Source: Verrucomicrobiota bacterium (GTDB lineage Bacteria > Verrucomicrobiota > Verrucomicrobiia > Verrucomicrobiales > Akkermansiaceae). Taken from it: a DNA stretch of 47,014 nucleotides. The notes under the pieces are model-generated. The model made no database searches, was not told where the DNA came from, and worked only from the letters and a program-made list of their open reading frames with translations. Of this stretch, positions 8,201-16,177 are shown in pieces. The stretch is from the NCBI GenBank assembly GCA_026397725.1, contig JAPLUI010000497.1:1-47014 (forward strand), given 5' to 3'. The translations under genes and the position numbers were made by a program. The number at the start of each line of letters is the position of its first letter. Position 1 is the first letter of the stretch.

Positions 8201-9150
8201 CATGCCGGGGTCCAACCATACCCGCTCGCAACGGTTGCATAGTTGCCCGATATGAGTACCCAAGCGCCGTCCACATAAAGGTACACTCGTGCCGTTTCGC
8301 TGGTGCTGAAATTATACCAGTGCCAGAACCGCAACCGCGGATTCTCGGACGCGGCGGGCACCGTGAAAAGAGGACCTCGGACAACACTGCTTTGAGTGTG
8401 TGGGTAGCTGCCCGTTAGATTCGTGGCCAAGCACGTGGTGCCACCGTGCGCCGCTCCAGGGCCGCTGGTCGGCGCACCGATTTCCCACATGCCGTAGTCC
8501 GCCGTCCATCGGTCCGTTGCCGCGGAGTCCTCGAATGTTTCCGGGTTGGAGAACACGGGCAAGGCTCCGGTTATCACCTGGATGTCGTCGATATACCAGC
8601 CGGGGCCGACGGTGACAGAATTATTGTCAGAATAGAAGCCGAAGCCCAGCCGCACCGTCTTGCCGGCATACGCGCTCAAATCAAACTCGGGACGGGCCCA
8701 TGCCGGGGTCCAACCCCTCCCGTTCACAACGTTTGCATAGTTGCCCGATATGGGTACCCAAGCGCCGTCCACGTACAAATACACGACAGCCGATTCGCTG
8801 GTGCTGAAATTATACCAGTGCCAGAACTGCAACCGCGGATTCTCGGACGCGGCGGGCACCGTGAACAAGGGGCCTTGGAGGCGGGTGTTGGCGTTGGGGG
8901 AATAGTTCCCATCCAACACCGTCGCTGCGCAGCGCAAGCCCCCATGCGCCACACCCGGGCCGCTGGTGGGGATGCCGATCTGCCAGGTGCCGTTGCTGAC
9001 GGACCAGTTGGTGAGTGCGGCGGCGGATTCGAAGTTTTCGGACCAAACGACATCCGCGGTGGCTGGCTGGGCCATGGCGGCGAATGCGAGACCGAGTGCG
9101 GGGGCACTCAGGCGGCGGAGGATGGATGGCAGGAGGGGTGTTGGATTCAT
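5203..9150 (-). CDS. large secreted multidomain protein with triplicated adhesion-type module and cadherin-like Ig domains
   Basis: The product is 1315 residues. The ATG at 9150 is chosen because AAAGGAA precedes it and a signal peptide follows (residues 1-32, ending AQPATA). Residues about 33-530 hold three tandem copies of a ~165-residue jelly-roll module (choice-of-anchor/MAM-like; each has FWHW and GWYIDD). Copies 2 and 3 are almost identical at DNA level. Next come putative-Ig (He_PIG, cadherin-like) domains with repeated GAPAGMSIDPSTG-type motifs, one interrupted near 650-820 by a fourth jelly-roll module (SEDWLISPVLNL). The C-terminus has a calcium-binding-like segment (DPDRDGTPNILEF). 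The likely role is surface adhesion or polymer binding; no catalytic site is visible. The gene lies between the two rsmB pieces, on the opposite strand. Confidence 0.88.
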   Translation of the reverse strand: MNPTPLLPSILRRLSAPALGLAFAAMAQPATADVVWSENFESAAALTNWSVSNGTWQIGIPTSGPGVAHGGLRCAATVLDGNYSPNANTRLQGPLFTVPAASENPRLQFWHWYNFSTSESAVVYLYVDGAWVPISGNYANVVNGRGWTPAWARPEFDLSAYAGKTVRLGFGFYSDNNSVTVGPGWYIDDIQVITGALPVFSNPETFEDSAATDRWTADYGMWEIGAPTSGPGAAHGGTTCLATNLTGSYPHTQSSVVRGPLFTVPAASENPRLRFWHWYNFSTSETARVYLYVDGAWVLISGNYATVASGYGWTPAWARPEFDLSAYSGKTVRLGFYFYSDNNSVTVGSGWYIDDIQVITGALPVFSSPETFEDSAATDRWTADYGMWEIGAPTSGPGAAHGGTTCLATNLTGSYPYNQSSRVRSSLFTVPAASENPRLRFWHWWSMSTSDSGKVQVSIDNGATWTDLSGQYVGSGGGVWSRPEFNLSSYAGKTVRLGFYFYSDNNSSTVGSGWYIDDVRIEVTSLNAADFPNRTVVENHPLTITTSTTLANPVFSLMAGAPVGMMIDPTSGRIDWTPSEAQGPGYYPVTVELRQAGNNLEPVASASFEVQVLEANNAPVLPVLAPQSADVNTQFTFDVNGTDPDSANRTNRNLISRADFEDLTLGVWTPYSVASNKNWIATEYDGRYAEMFGYAANVASEDWLISPVLNLDQYTGESLSFLSRWQYTGPALEVLYSTNYSGSGNPNAATWTSLTAACTWPIVSNDWAASGTVNLGGISGSAVYLAFRYKSTGTTNSTGKQWQLDNIELIGTPVAVINNTDVITYSLGAGTPSGMSIDPASGVVTWTPTSTHSNLHFDVEIIATDNGGLRNDNGGDKGWLHIDVSGNNSPPTWPLPLPAPAAVDEGGLVTFTATASDLDNDVITYSLAPGAPAGMSIHPSTGVVTWQTDEGDDGSHAVTILADDPTHDPVPTPVPVMVTVNELNLPPTLPAISDREVNEQVALSFRVLATDDDLAPNPLTFSLEAGAPAGATINPSTGVFLWTPTEGQGPGQYPITVKVTDSSPTAVNATSLFATRTFTVRVTEVNRAPVLGVIAPLMPVAGGTQVSFTATAADPDVPVNTLAYALASGAPPGATIHPLTGVFTWTTPVVSMTETFSVTVIVTDNGSPVRDDRKTVAVTVMDDHDSWQRSKFGADVDNPAKEATVWGDHADPDRDGTPNILEFMMVRNPLVSDAHLGPEFRLENGKAIMSYRETKLANHGVFLLGNWSADLRSWFYGGLEYAVVEDRGDHNLVEIRMPVDRQQRLLLRLEAYRAY
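7560..9055. repeat. three tandem intragenic ~490-500 bp repeats
   Basis: A marker stretch (GAATTATTGTCAGAATAG and flanks) recurs near 7629, 8110 and 8608, a spacing of about 480-500 bases. Blocks of dozens of bases are identical between units two and three, for example around the encoded CLATNLTGSYP segment. The first unit, nearest the gene start, is the most diverged. This indicates recent amplification within the gene. Confidence 0.85.
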
Positions 9151-9343
9151 CGGAAAGTTCCTTTGTTGGACGTGTGAATAGCTTCCCCAGCCAGCCCTGC
9201 CAAGGCAAATCCGCAAATCTTGTGAATTATTTTCCGGCGGCGGAGTTTACCGAGGGGTATCGCCCGGGGCTCAGGACGTTGCCACACCACCGAACTCTCG
9301 CGCAACAACACTCACACCTCCACACACCCGCCATCAAAACCCG
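9151..9343. other. intergenic region upstream of the large secreted gene
   Basis: This gene-free stretch of 193 bases precedes the minus-strand gene and must hold its promoter. A Shine-Dalgarno-like AAAGGAA (minus strand) sits just before the ATG at 9150. A weak GC inverted repeat is seen near 9194-9208. No promoter boxes could be assigned with confidence. Confidence 0.4.
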
Positions 9344-9729
9344 CCCCGCCCGCCTGGCACCACTCGTTTGATGGCATCCTCCTCGATGTCCCTTGCTCCA
9401 ACACCGGCGTCATCCGCCGCCGCGTCGATGTCCGCTGGCGCCTCCAAGCCCCCGACCTTGCACAACTCGTCCAAACCCAGCGCGTCCAAACCCAGCGCAA
9501 AATCCTCGAACATGCCCTGCCCTGCCTCAATCCCGGTGGCCGTCTGGTGTACTCGACCTGCTCCCTCGAGCCCGCCGAAAACCTCGGCCAGATCGAAGCC
9601 TTCCTAGCCGCGCACCCGACCCTAATGCTGCACTCCATCCGCGAGGCCCTCCCATTCCGCGACCACAGCGACGGCACCTTCGCCGCACGCATCGAAACAC
9701 CGCCGTCCCGCCCCATACGATCCGGTTAG
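9344..9729 (+). pseudogene. detached 3' fragment of rsmB, including the TCS motif
   Basis: The reading frame is open through this fragment and matches the main rsmB copy from PPAWHHSFDG onward. It retains motif IV (DVPCSNTG) and also motif VI with YSTCS, then a normal RsmB end (FAARIETPPS). It contains the 70 bases missing from the main copy. It has one extra 15 bp in-frame tandem duplication (VQTQR encoded twice, 9469-9498). There is no upstream RsmB coding sequence and no suitable start, so it cannot make RsmB alone. Homology ends sharply at about 9711, shortly before the second family-A MITE. Confidence 0.85.
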
Positions 9730-9942
9730 GCGCTGTAAAGGCATTATCTATATGTTAGTAACTCGAAGAGAAGATAATGAAGCATTATGGTAAAATCATG
9801 ATGAGGTAAAATGATGGAAGAAGAGACCAAGGATTCTGGGCCAAATTCCCCTTCTGCATCATTTTACCATTTCATCATTTTACCAAAAACTCTTACGACC
9901 AATAATGCGATTTGGAAAGTTTATTTGTTTACGGCACCTTAG
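9726..9942. mobile_element. MITE-like element, family A copy 2
   Basis: This 217 bp element begins TTAGGCGCTGTAAA and ends TTTACGGCACCTTAG, with inner GGTAAAATGATG repeats inverted as CATCATTTTACC. Its right arm, read in reverse, closely matches the left arm of copy 1 (CCGTAAA followed by AAATAAAC), showing long terminal inverted repeats. It lies about 15 bases after the detached rsmB fragment, just as copy 1 lies beside the main gene. Confidence 0.72.
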
Positions 9943-10250
9943 CACCTGACTGGGCAAGAGACCGGCTCAGAGTTGGATCTTGGATATGGTCTTTGCGTTC
10001 TGCTGCGGCCAGTTATCTGCGTATTGCTGCCAGACCTAGCCTGCCCGATGAAATCCGCAGGGCGGGACGGCACAAAGCAGATGATCTGCAACCCAAGCAC
10101 AGGCCATGCTCTGGCCTGCGGGGTGCCGGCCAACCGAATTGCCAACCGGGACGGCGGTGCCCGCTCCGCTCCCGGCTCCGGGATGAGTGGCGGCACCGTC
10201 AATGCGCTGGCGGCGTGCCCCCCCAAAAAAAATTTTCCCGCTCTGCGAGC
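9943..10250. other. gene-free region with GC palindromes
   Basis: No convincing gene was found. Short GC-rich inverted segments are present (for example around 10100-10180). The stretch ends in a run of C followed by a run of A (about 10218-10233) directly before the heptamer array. Confidence 0.4.
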
Positions 10251-10452
10251 CTCCGACCTCTGACCTCTGACCTCCGACCTCCGACCTCTGATCTCTGACC
10301 TCTGACCTCTGACCTCCGACCTCCGACCTCCGACCTCCGACCTCCGACCTCCGACCTCCGACCTCCGACTTCCGACTTCCGACCTCCGACCTCCGACCTC
10401 TGACCTCTGATCTCTGATCTCTGACCTCTGACCTCTGACCTCCGACCTCCGA
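10251..10452. repeat. degenerate heptanucleotide tandem array
   Basis: About 29 head-to-tail units of the 7-mer YGACCTC (CGACCTC, TGACCTC and TGATCTC variants) fill this stretch. Seven is not a multiple of three, so each frame cycles through the same 7-residue pattern; the long open frames across it (RSEVGGR-type peptides) are a consequence of the repeat and not evidence of a gene. Confidence 0.9.
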
Positions 10453-10607
10453 GCCCCGCGTTCGCTCATGCGTGCCACCCCGCAAGGGAATTTCCTGGCA
10501 GTCAGTGGAAATTTGAAATGCGGGCCGGCAGCCGGGCGTAGCAGGGACGGACGCACCGGACGCGGCCTTCGCACGATCACAACCACTATCACAACCAGGG
10601 ATCAGTC

Positions 10608-12362
10608 ATGAGCGCAAATGAATCTATGATGAACACACTCAAGATCGGGGTCGGCTGCTGGCTCGTTGCCTGCGGCGTGGCGCTGCTGCCGCTCCAGGTG
10701 CAGGCCTGGGAACCCGCCGCCAACGAACTGGATGCGGCACTCAAGGCCGGGGACCTCACCGGTTATGTTGCCAACCTAACCACCTGGCTGAACCGGAAAG
10801 TGCCGGGCGATCCGGGCCAAATTTCGGGGGCCGCGCTGCAGGATCTGCTCAAGGATCCGGTGTTCGCGAATGCGCTGGGCCAACGGCAGTTCCTCGCGAA
10901 ACTGGGGCCCGCTGAGACCGCAGCCTTTGTCAAAGCGGAGCCTGCCAACCTGGCGTTCCTGGCCGCGCTGCTGAACAACACGCCGGTCATGAACCTGTTG
11001 CTGGAAGCGGTCGGCCCCACGCCGATCGCTGCCAGGGAGCAGAATGACTACCGGTTGCCGGTGACCGCACTGACCATCTGGATGAAAATCCTCGCGGCCG
11101 ATCCGGACGCCAAGGACGGGATCTATCAGAAGCTCGCGATCGCCACGGCGATCCGCCCGCCCGGCAGCGGCAACCGCGGGGCTGGCGGCCAGAATGACCA
11201 TCCGGCAGAGCCGGTGGGTCGCTACCTGCACTTCAAGACGGCGCACCGGAACCACGAGTTGTTCCCGAGCTTCGACAACCTAACTGTCTGGGAGTATCAG
11301 CATGTGGTGTCGTCGTGTGCCTCCGACGGCGACCTGGCGTGGGGGCGGGCAATGGTCAACACCTGGCGGCCCGACTTGCGCCTCAAGGAGCAGGTGGTGG
11401 AATCGACCCGCGAGGTGTGGCGCCGCAACTCGCCGATCGAATTCGCCGGCAGTTTCAAGAATGTGTTGACGGGTGGCGGCAAGTGCGGTCCGCGCTCATC
11501 GTGGGCGGTGTTTATCTGTCAGGCATTCGGCATTCCGGCCATCGGGGTGGGGCAACCGGCGCATGCCTGTGTGGCCGCAAAATCAGCCTATCCGGAACTG
11601 CAGCCGCAGCCCGGCAGCATCTGGAAAGTCCATCAGGGCCGGGGCTGGGAGGTGTCAAAGCTGGAGGGGACGAATGGTCCCACGTTCCTCGAGGCGGTTG
11701 GCGAGCGGGCCCACCTGGCGGAATTCTCACAGATCGAGCACTTGCGCTGGCTGGCCACGGCGCTAACTGCCAAGGACGCGGCGACAGCCGTTAGAGCGGT
11801 GGCCGTCAAGCTGCGGGAAGCCCTGCCGCCGGCTGCGCTCGCAGCGGCCAGCGCCCCGGAAACCGACCCGAATGTGGAAGGCGTGGCCAAGGTCACCGCC
11901 ACGGCTGCGGCCCAGCCGCCGGCAGTCCCGGAGGAACCGTTCAAGGCGGTGCCCGGCACCATTCACCTCGAAGCGGAAACCTTTGCCAACAGCTTCGCCG
12001 AAGCCGCCTTTCCGTCCGAGCAAAAGGGCTGTGTTGATGTGCTCGATTGCTTCACCGGTGGCAAGCAGCTCAACCTCCAGAAGAACATGAAGACCTGCTG
12101 GGTGGACTATCAGCTCGAGGTGCCCGCAGCCGGAACCTATGCGCTGGTTGCTAGAGTCGCGGTGGTCAACCTCGACCAGTTGTTGGATGTTGGCATCGGC
12201 GACACCAAGCTCGCCACCATCAACATCCCTAACACCAATGGCGGGTGGACGACCACCGAACCCGTGGCAGTCAACCTGGCCAAAGGCCCCCAGACCTTGC
12301 GCATTTCCGCGCCGATGCAGCGCGGCGTCGCCATCCGGTGGTTCGAACTCACGGCCAAGTGA
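10608..12362 (+). CDS. secreted transglutaminase-like protein with C-terminal carbohydrate-binding module
   Basis: The 584-residue product has a signal peptide (hydrophobic VGCWLVACGVALLPLQVQA). A middle domain carries GGGKCGPRSSWA (Cys near residue 293) and, 26 residues later, QPAHACVA (His near 319), the spacing and context of the Cys-His part of transglutaminase-like/papain-fold domains. Residues about 450-584 look like a CBM6/CBM35-type beta-sandwich (starts IHLEAETF, ends IRWFELTAK). A Pro/Ala linker joins them near 410-450. It probably acts on peptide or glycan material outside the cytoplasm; the substrate is unknown. The ATG at 10608 has a weak AGGGAT upstream; ATGs at 10626 and 10629 are alternatives. 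It follows the heptamer array by 155 bases. Confidence 0.72.
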   Translation: MSANESMMNTLKIGVGCWLVACGVALLPLQVQAWEPAANELDAALKAGDLTGYVANLTTWLNRKVPGDPGQISGAALQDLLKDPVFANALGQRQFLAKLGPAETAAFVKAEPANLAFLAALLNNTPVMNLLLEAVGPTPIAAREQNDYRLPVTALTIWMKILAADPDAKDGIYQKLAIATAIRPPGSGNRGAGGQNDHPAEPVGRYLHFKTAHRNHELFPSFDNLTVWEYQHVVSSCASDGDLAWGRAMVNTWRPDLRLKEQVVESTREVWRRNSPIEFAGSFKNVLTGGGKCGPRSSWAVFICQAFGIPAIGVGQPAHACVAAKSAYPELQPQPGSIWKVHQGRGWEVSKLEGTNGPTFLEAVGERAHLAEFSQIEHLRWLATALTAKDAATAVRAVAVKLREALPPAALAAASAPETDPNVEGVAKVTATAAAQPPAVPEEPFKAVPGTIHLEAETFANSFAEAAFPSEQKGCVDVLDCFTGGKQLNLQKNMKTCWVDYQLEVPAAGTYALVARVAVVNLDQLLDVGIGDTKLATINIPNTNGGWTTTEPVAVNLAKGPQTLRISAPMQRGVAIRWFELTAK

Positions 12363-12365
12363 GGC

Positions 12366-12403
12366 TTGTTCCGAACCCAACTGCAGCCATCATGAAATCG
12401 ATC
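12366..12403 (+). promoter_or_regulatory. leader shared with the giant gene at 24781
   Basis: The bases before and across the start (TTGTTCCGAACCCAACTGCA, four variable bases, then ATCATGAAATCG) are nearly identical to those at 24756-24793. The two downstream genes are unrelated. No Shine-Dalgarno sequence is present in either copy. Function is unknown; it may be a translation-initiation cassette or the scar of a copied start region. Confidence 0.6.
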
Positions 12404-12652
12404 AAGAATCTAACCAGGCTCACCTACGAAACCGCCGCCTTCCAAGGCTGGCGTCTTGCCATCAGGCGCTCAGGAGCGGCCTTCGCGAAGTATTTCTCCG
12501 ACAAGCAACACGGCAGCGAAAAGAAGTCGTTCGCCGCCGGTCAGGCTGCTTTAACCGCCGTGAAAGCAATCCTCGATGGAGCGAAGCTGGTCAACGGCAA
12601 GCATACCCCAGCGACCATCCGCAAGGTGGAGAAGCTGTTGGAGCAGGCGTAG
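12392..12652 (+). CDS. small AP2-like DNA-binding domain protein
   Basis: The 86-residue basic protein reads KSIKNLTRLTYETAAFQGWR and then KYFSDKQHG before a helix (AAGQAALTAVKAI). The GWR-, FSKYFSD- and helix pattern resembles single AP2/ERF-like domains found in bacterial homing endonucleases and integrases. Here the domain stands alone. It starts 29 bases after the preceding stop and could be cotranscribed. Its first codons are part of the shared leader. DNA binding is inferred; there is no nuclease domain. Confidence 0.6.
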   Translation: MKSIKNLTRLTYETAAFQGWRLAIRRSGAAFAKYFSDKQHGSEKKSFAAGQAALTAVKAILDGAKLVNGKHTPATIRKVEKLLEQA

Positions 12653-12677
12653 GTCCGGGATTCATTCCTATAATGCG

Positions 12678-13214
12678 ATGGATATGGGAATGATGAGCGA
12701 CAACGACGTGATCGTGGTGATCTTCAGCAAGGAGCAGGTCCGGCACCTCAAGCTGGCCCACTTCCTCAAGCAATTCGGTCGCGACGCCCTGCCGGAGGGC
12801 CCGGCCCTGGCGGAGATGATGGGGAAATTCCAGTTTCTCGTCCACGGCTACGACGACGACCCGCACGAACTCTACGCCATCCCGGAAGTACGGAAGTTCT
12901 ACCAATACTTCCACCGCGTCTGGCCCTACTGGTTCTATTTCTGCGACCTCCAGGCCGAGACCCTGACCATGATGACCCTGTGCCTGCTGCCGAACCTCAG
13001 CGGCTTCAAGCGCCTCGGGCAACCCATGGCCCAAGTCGAATACGCGCCGCTGGACCTGCTCCGCTTCATCGAGCGGAACTTCATCCCGCTCAACACGATG
13101 ATGGAGCGCGCCGGGATGTCGGAGATGGACATCTACAACCGCACCCGCGACATCTTCCACCATTTCAAGTTGCCGTATGCCGCGGAGCCGCCGGGGGAAT
13201 CACCCGACATGTAA
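12678..13214 (+). CDS. conserved-looking hypothetical protein
   Basis: The 178-residue product (from the ATG at 12678) reads as a globular, aromatic-rich cytoplasmic protein with DVIVVIFSKEQVRHLKLAHF near the start and RVWPYWFYFCDLQAETLTMM in the middle. There is no signal peptide and no recognised motif. Four in-frame ATGs lie within 16 bases (12678, 12684, 12690, 12693), and the last has GGGA just upstream, so the true start may be up to five codons later. It starts 25 bases after the AP2-like gene. No function is assigned. Confidence 0.6.
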   Translation: MDMGMMSDNDVIVVIFSKEQVRHLKLAHFLKQFGRDALPEGPALAEMMGKFQFLVHGYDDDPHELYAIPEVRKFYQYFHRVWPYWFYFCDLQAETLTMMTLCLLPNLSGFKRLGQPMAQVEYAPLDLLRFIERNFIPLNTMMERAGMSEMDIYNRTRDIFHHFKLPYAAEPPGESPDM

Positions 13215-13342
13215 CCGCCTCACATGGCTACTGCACGCATGCATCCGCTTTCCCTCGCTCGCTAGTCCCAATCTGATTTCATCGGTCATCGAAATCGCAT
13301 TTGACCAAACCTACCCGCTGAAATAGCAATACGCTCACCCGA

Positions 13343-13582
13343 ATGAAACGAGACATGGACCTCATTAGACTGTTGCTCATGCAACAGGAAACCGGCGAGG
13401 ATCCGCCGGAACTCAGGCATTACGAGGTACGGCTTGTTCTCTACAACATCGCGCTCATGCTTGATGCTGGGCTCATCGATGGCCATGTCATTTCCGACCA
13501 CATCGGCGAACCAGCAGCAGCCACAATGATCCGCATGACATGGGTAGGCCTGCCTACCACGACTCCGATAGCCGCTCGATGA
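13343..13582 (+). pseudogene. truncated DUF2513 protein
   Basis: The start MKRDMDLIRLLLMQQETGED and the middle (LMLDAGLIDGHVI, then MIRMTW) match the DUF2513 family, small proteins often found near phage or mobile genes. Family members continue after the MTW segment with a conserved GHDF-type stretch and a C-terminal helical part. Here the sequence switches after MTWVG to unrelated codons and ends within 10 residues. The last 29 bases overlap the 3' end of the convergent helicase gene, so the break coincides with the edge of the defence island. Confidence 0.65.
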
Positions 13583-15565
13583 CGTCCTTTCTCGCCAGCA
13601 CGCGCGAGCAGAGTTCCCAACGATTCTTGTCGGGGTCGATGGTTTCCTTGTAGCGCAGCTCGAAGACATCGCGGGCCTTTTGGCGGAGGTGGATGTATTC
13701 GTCCATCCGCTCCTCCAGTTTTTCCTCGGTCTCGATCCACTCGTCTTCGAGGGTGTCGGGCAGGCCGCCTAAGATATCGAACTTGTCCTTCATCCGCCGG
13801 GACAGAACTTGATAGATCTTCTGGTCCTGGGTCTCGTCGTAAACGAGATTGAGCATGTCCACGCTGCTGCGTGCCTGGCCGAAGCGCTTGATCCGGCCGA
13901 GGCGCTGTTCGAGGCGCGACGGGTTCCAGGGCAAATCCACGTTGATCAGGGTGCCGAGGGTCTGGAGGTTGAGCCCTTCGCACGCGGCATCGGTGGCGAC
14001 CACGAGGCGGATGTCGCGTTGCTTCACCGCGTGTTTGATCTCGTCCCGCTCGATCGAGGCGAATTCCCCGGCGCGGAACATTCCGCTCTTGCCGGTGCCG
14101 GCATAGACGGCCACCGGCTCGCCGGGCAGGTTCTTGGCCAGCTCCGACCCGATCCAGTGCGCCGTGTCGTAGTATTGGCTGAAGATGATGCAACCGTGCT
14201 CCAGCCACGTCTTCCCTTCCGTCCGGTGTGCGGTGAGGAAATAGCGGACGGCGGCGAGCTTGGGATCGTGGGCTTCCGGTCGCGAGAGTTCCGCGACGAT
14301 GGTCCGCATGTGCCCATAAGATCCCACAGCCCATGCACTTCGGTCTGGATCGGCGTGGCGGTGCCCAACAGCAAGTGGCGCGTGCGCGGGCCGATCCGCA
14401 TCATGAAATCGAGCAGGTTGTTCGGCTGGTCTTTGGATTCGCCCAAGCCGCCGGAGCGGCGTGCCTTGTGCGCCTCGTCGAGGATCACCGTGCCGTATTT
14501 GCGGAGCAGCAGGAGCCGGCGTTCTTCCGATTGTTGGAAAATGAGTCCGGTGGAGACGATGGCGATCCGGAACGGGCAGCATGCGATGTCCTCCGCCCCA
14601 CGGGTCCTGATCATGTGGCCGTTCGGGTCCACCCAAACTTTCTTGTTTGATGACCAAACGGCGCTGGGAATGCCGAGGCGGTCCTTTAGTTCCACCTGCC
14701 ATTGGAACGTGAGGGTCGAGGGGCAGAGGATGAGCACCGGGCCGTCATCCAGCAGCGCCGCGAGCATCGCACTGGCGGCAAGTGATAGAGTCTTGCCGAC
14801 ACCCACCTCGTCGGCCAACAGCAACCGGGCTTTGCCATACGTTTCCCGATGCCAGAGGAACAACGTGACAAATGCCCGTTGCCACGGCTGGAGCTGTTCG
14901 CCGCCGCGGTAGATGGGACTTTCCGCCAGGGCCGCACCGGCCAGTTCGTCGGGCTTGACCTGCTCAAAGCGGACTTCCACCCGATCCGCGATACGCTGGA
15001 TTTCCTCAATGATGGCATCCGGCAGCGGGTAGCTGTCCTTCCAGAGAGCCTCAAACTCTTCTTCCACCCAGGCCACGCCCTCCTCGGACGAGTCCTCCCA
15101 GAGAATCTCGTAGTTCCCGGCAAACGCGCTCTTGGTCTCGTTGATGGACCCGAGAAAGCTTGTCTTCGTGCCATCGGCGGCCTCGATCACGCCCGCCTTG
15201 CCGTGCAGGAAAACCCGGTCTTTCGGCACCACCCGGATTTCCACCCGGCCATTGGTGAGAAGATCGTGGAGTTTCCGGTAGCGCTCCCGGTGCAGCAGGG
15301 CCTCGACCTCGGCCGGTGCCTCGTTCCAGCGTTCCTTCAGCGCGGTTTCCCGGACATGCTTGGAAACAATCACATCCGCCGCGTCCAGCTCGCTGTTGCA
15401 AACGATCCGGACTTTCGGAATGGCCGCAATCTCCTCGCCCACCAATTCAAAGATCGAGCTGCGGAAGTATCCGGCAATCCGGTCGTAGGACTTCGCGCCC
15501 TTCAGCGTTTCCGCGAGAAACGCATGGTCGAGCCGTTGGCGGCGGGAGGAAAAGCGGCGAATCAT
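13554..15565 (-). pseudogene. PLD-SNF2 helicase of a Hma-like defence system, internal deletion with frameshift
   Basis: The first frame (15565 down to about 14310) has an N-terminal phospholipase-D-like domain with HGK at residues 121-123 and FLGSINETK. The helicase N-terminal lobe follows: Walker A ADEVGVGKT near 251-259, DEAH in VILDEAHKA, and motif III GTATP. The C-terminal lobe lies in another frame from about 14330 to 13554, with ATDAACEGLN and motif VI QRLGRIKRFGQ. Between LWDLM and the second lobe, relatives have roughly 200-300 residues that are missing here, so one deletion around 14300-14335 probably caused both the loss and the shift. In the family the helicase works with a DUF1156 methylase and a DUF499 ATPase. 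It is the downstream end of the minus-strand locus and is probably inactive. Confidence 0.75.
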
Positions 15566-15595
15566 CGGACAAAATTGATTGGCTGACAGGATCTA

Positions 15596-16177
15596 TCAGG
15601 AGCGTTCGCTCTCCCGCACCGCAGTGAGCAACCCTTTGAGATGGCTGAGGATTTCGGGAGACTCTTTCACCTCCGCCAACGGTGTGAGGTGGTCCCAAAT
15701 GTGCTTCCAATCGAGGTTTCCGGTCCCTTGACGGACAAGTATGCCGCGAAGGTCGATGCGATCCTGCGGACGATCCGCGAACGCTTTCATGACGATAAGA
15801 TCTTCAGCGGTGCAAGTGCGCAGCCTGACACCCGGAGCATATTCGACCAGAATCGAGCGTCTGACTGCGCTCTCTTCGAATGGCAGCCCGGCCAGCGCGA
15901 TGTCGATTCCGATTCCTGAGGCGGTCTGGAGCAGAAGCACCCGATGGGTCAGTGCGAACTCCCGGGCGTCCGCCCGGCGTGGCGTGTAATGGGCAAGTAG
16001 AAAATCCACAAACGGCTCTTCAGCGCCAAAACCGGTGAGCAACGTCAAATCCATGTCTTTGGTAAGACGAGGTTCGCTCCATCGCTGGATCGCAAGTCCG
16101 CCGATGAAACAAAAATCCCAGCCCTGCCCCTCAAGAAGGACCTGCAATTCCGCAGCTTCCTCGACGAGATCTTTCAT
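15596..16177 (-). CDS. AbiEii-like nucleotidyltransferase (toxin-type)
   Basis: The 193-residue product from the ATG at 16177 carries the polymerase-beta-like nucleotidyltransferase signature: GG at 26-27 (DFCFIGGLAIQRW), then RLTKDMDL with D41 and D43. Enzymes of this type (AbiEii/MenT-like) act as toxins by nucleotidylating targets such as tRNA. The start overlaps the stop of the upstream 75-aa gene (ATGA), which fixes it and indicates translational coupling. The helicase starts 30 bases after its end. The catalytic residues are intact, unlike the flanking system genes. Toxin function is inferred. Confidence 0.75.
   Translation of the reverse strand: MKDLVEEAAELQVLLEGQGWDFCFIGGLAIQRWSEPRLTKDMDLTLLTGFGAEEPFVDFLLAHYTPRRADAREFALTHRVLLLQTASGIGIDIALAGLPFEESAVRRSILVEYAPGVRLRTCTAEDLIVMKAFADRPQDRIDLRGILVRQGTGNLDWKHIWDHLTPLAEVKESPEILSHLKGLLTAVRESERS

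Noticed and set aside
9939..10592. Long minus-strand frames encoding RSEVGGR/RSEIRDQ-type repeat proteins
   Set aside because: They are translations of the heptamer array; the period of 7 bases keeps all frames open. There is no start region, no conserved flank and no normal codon use.
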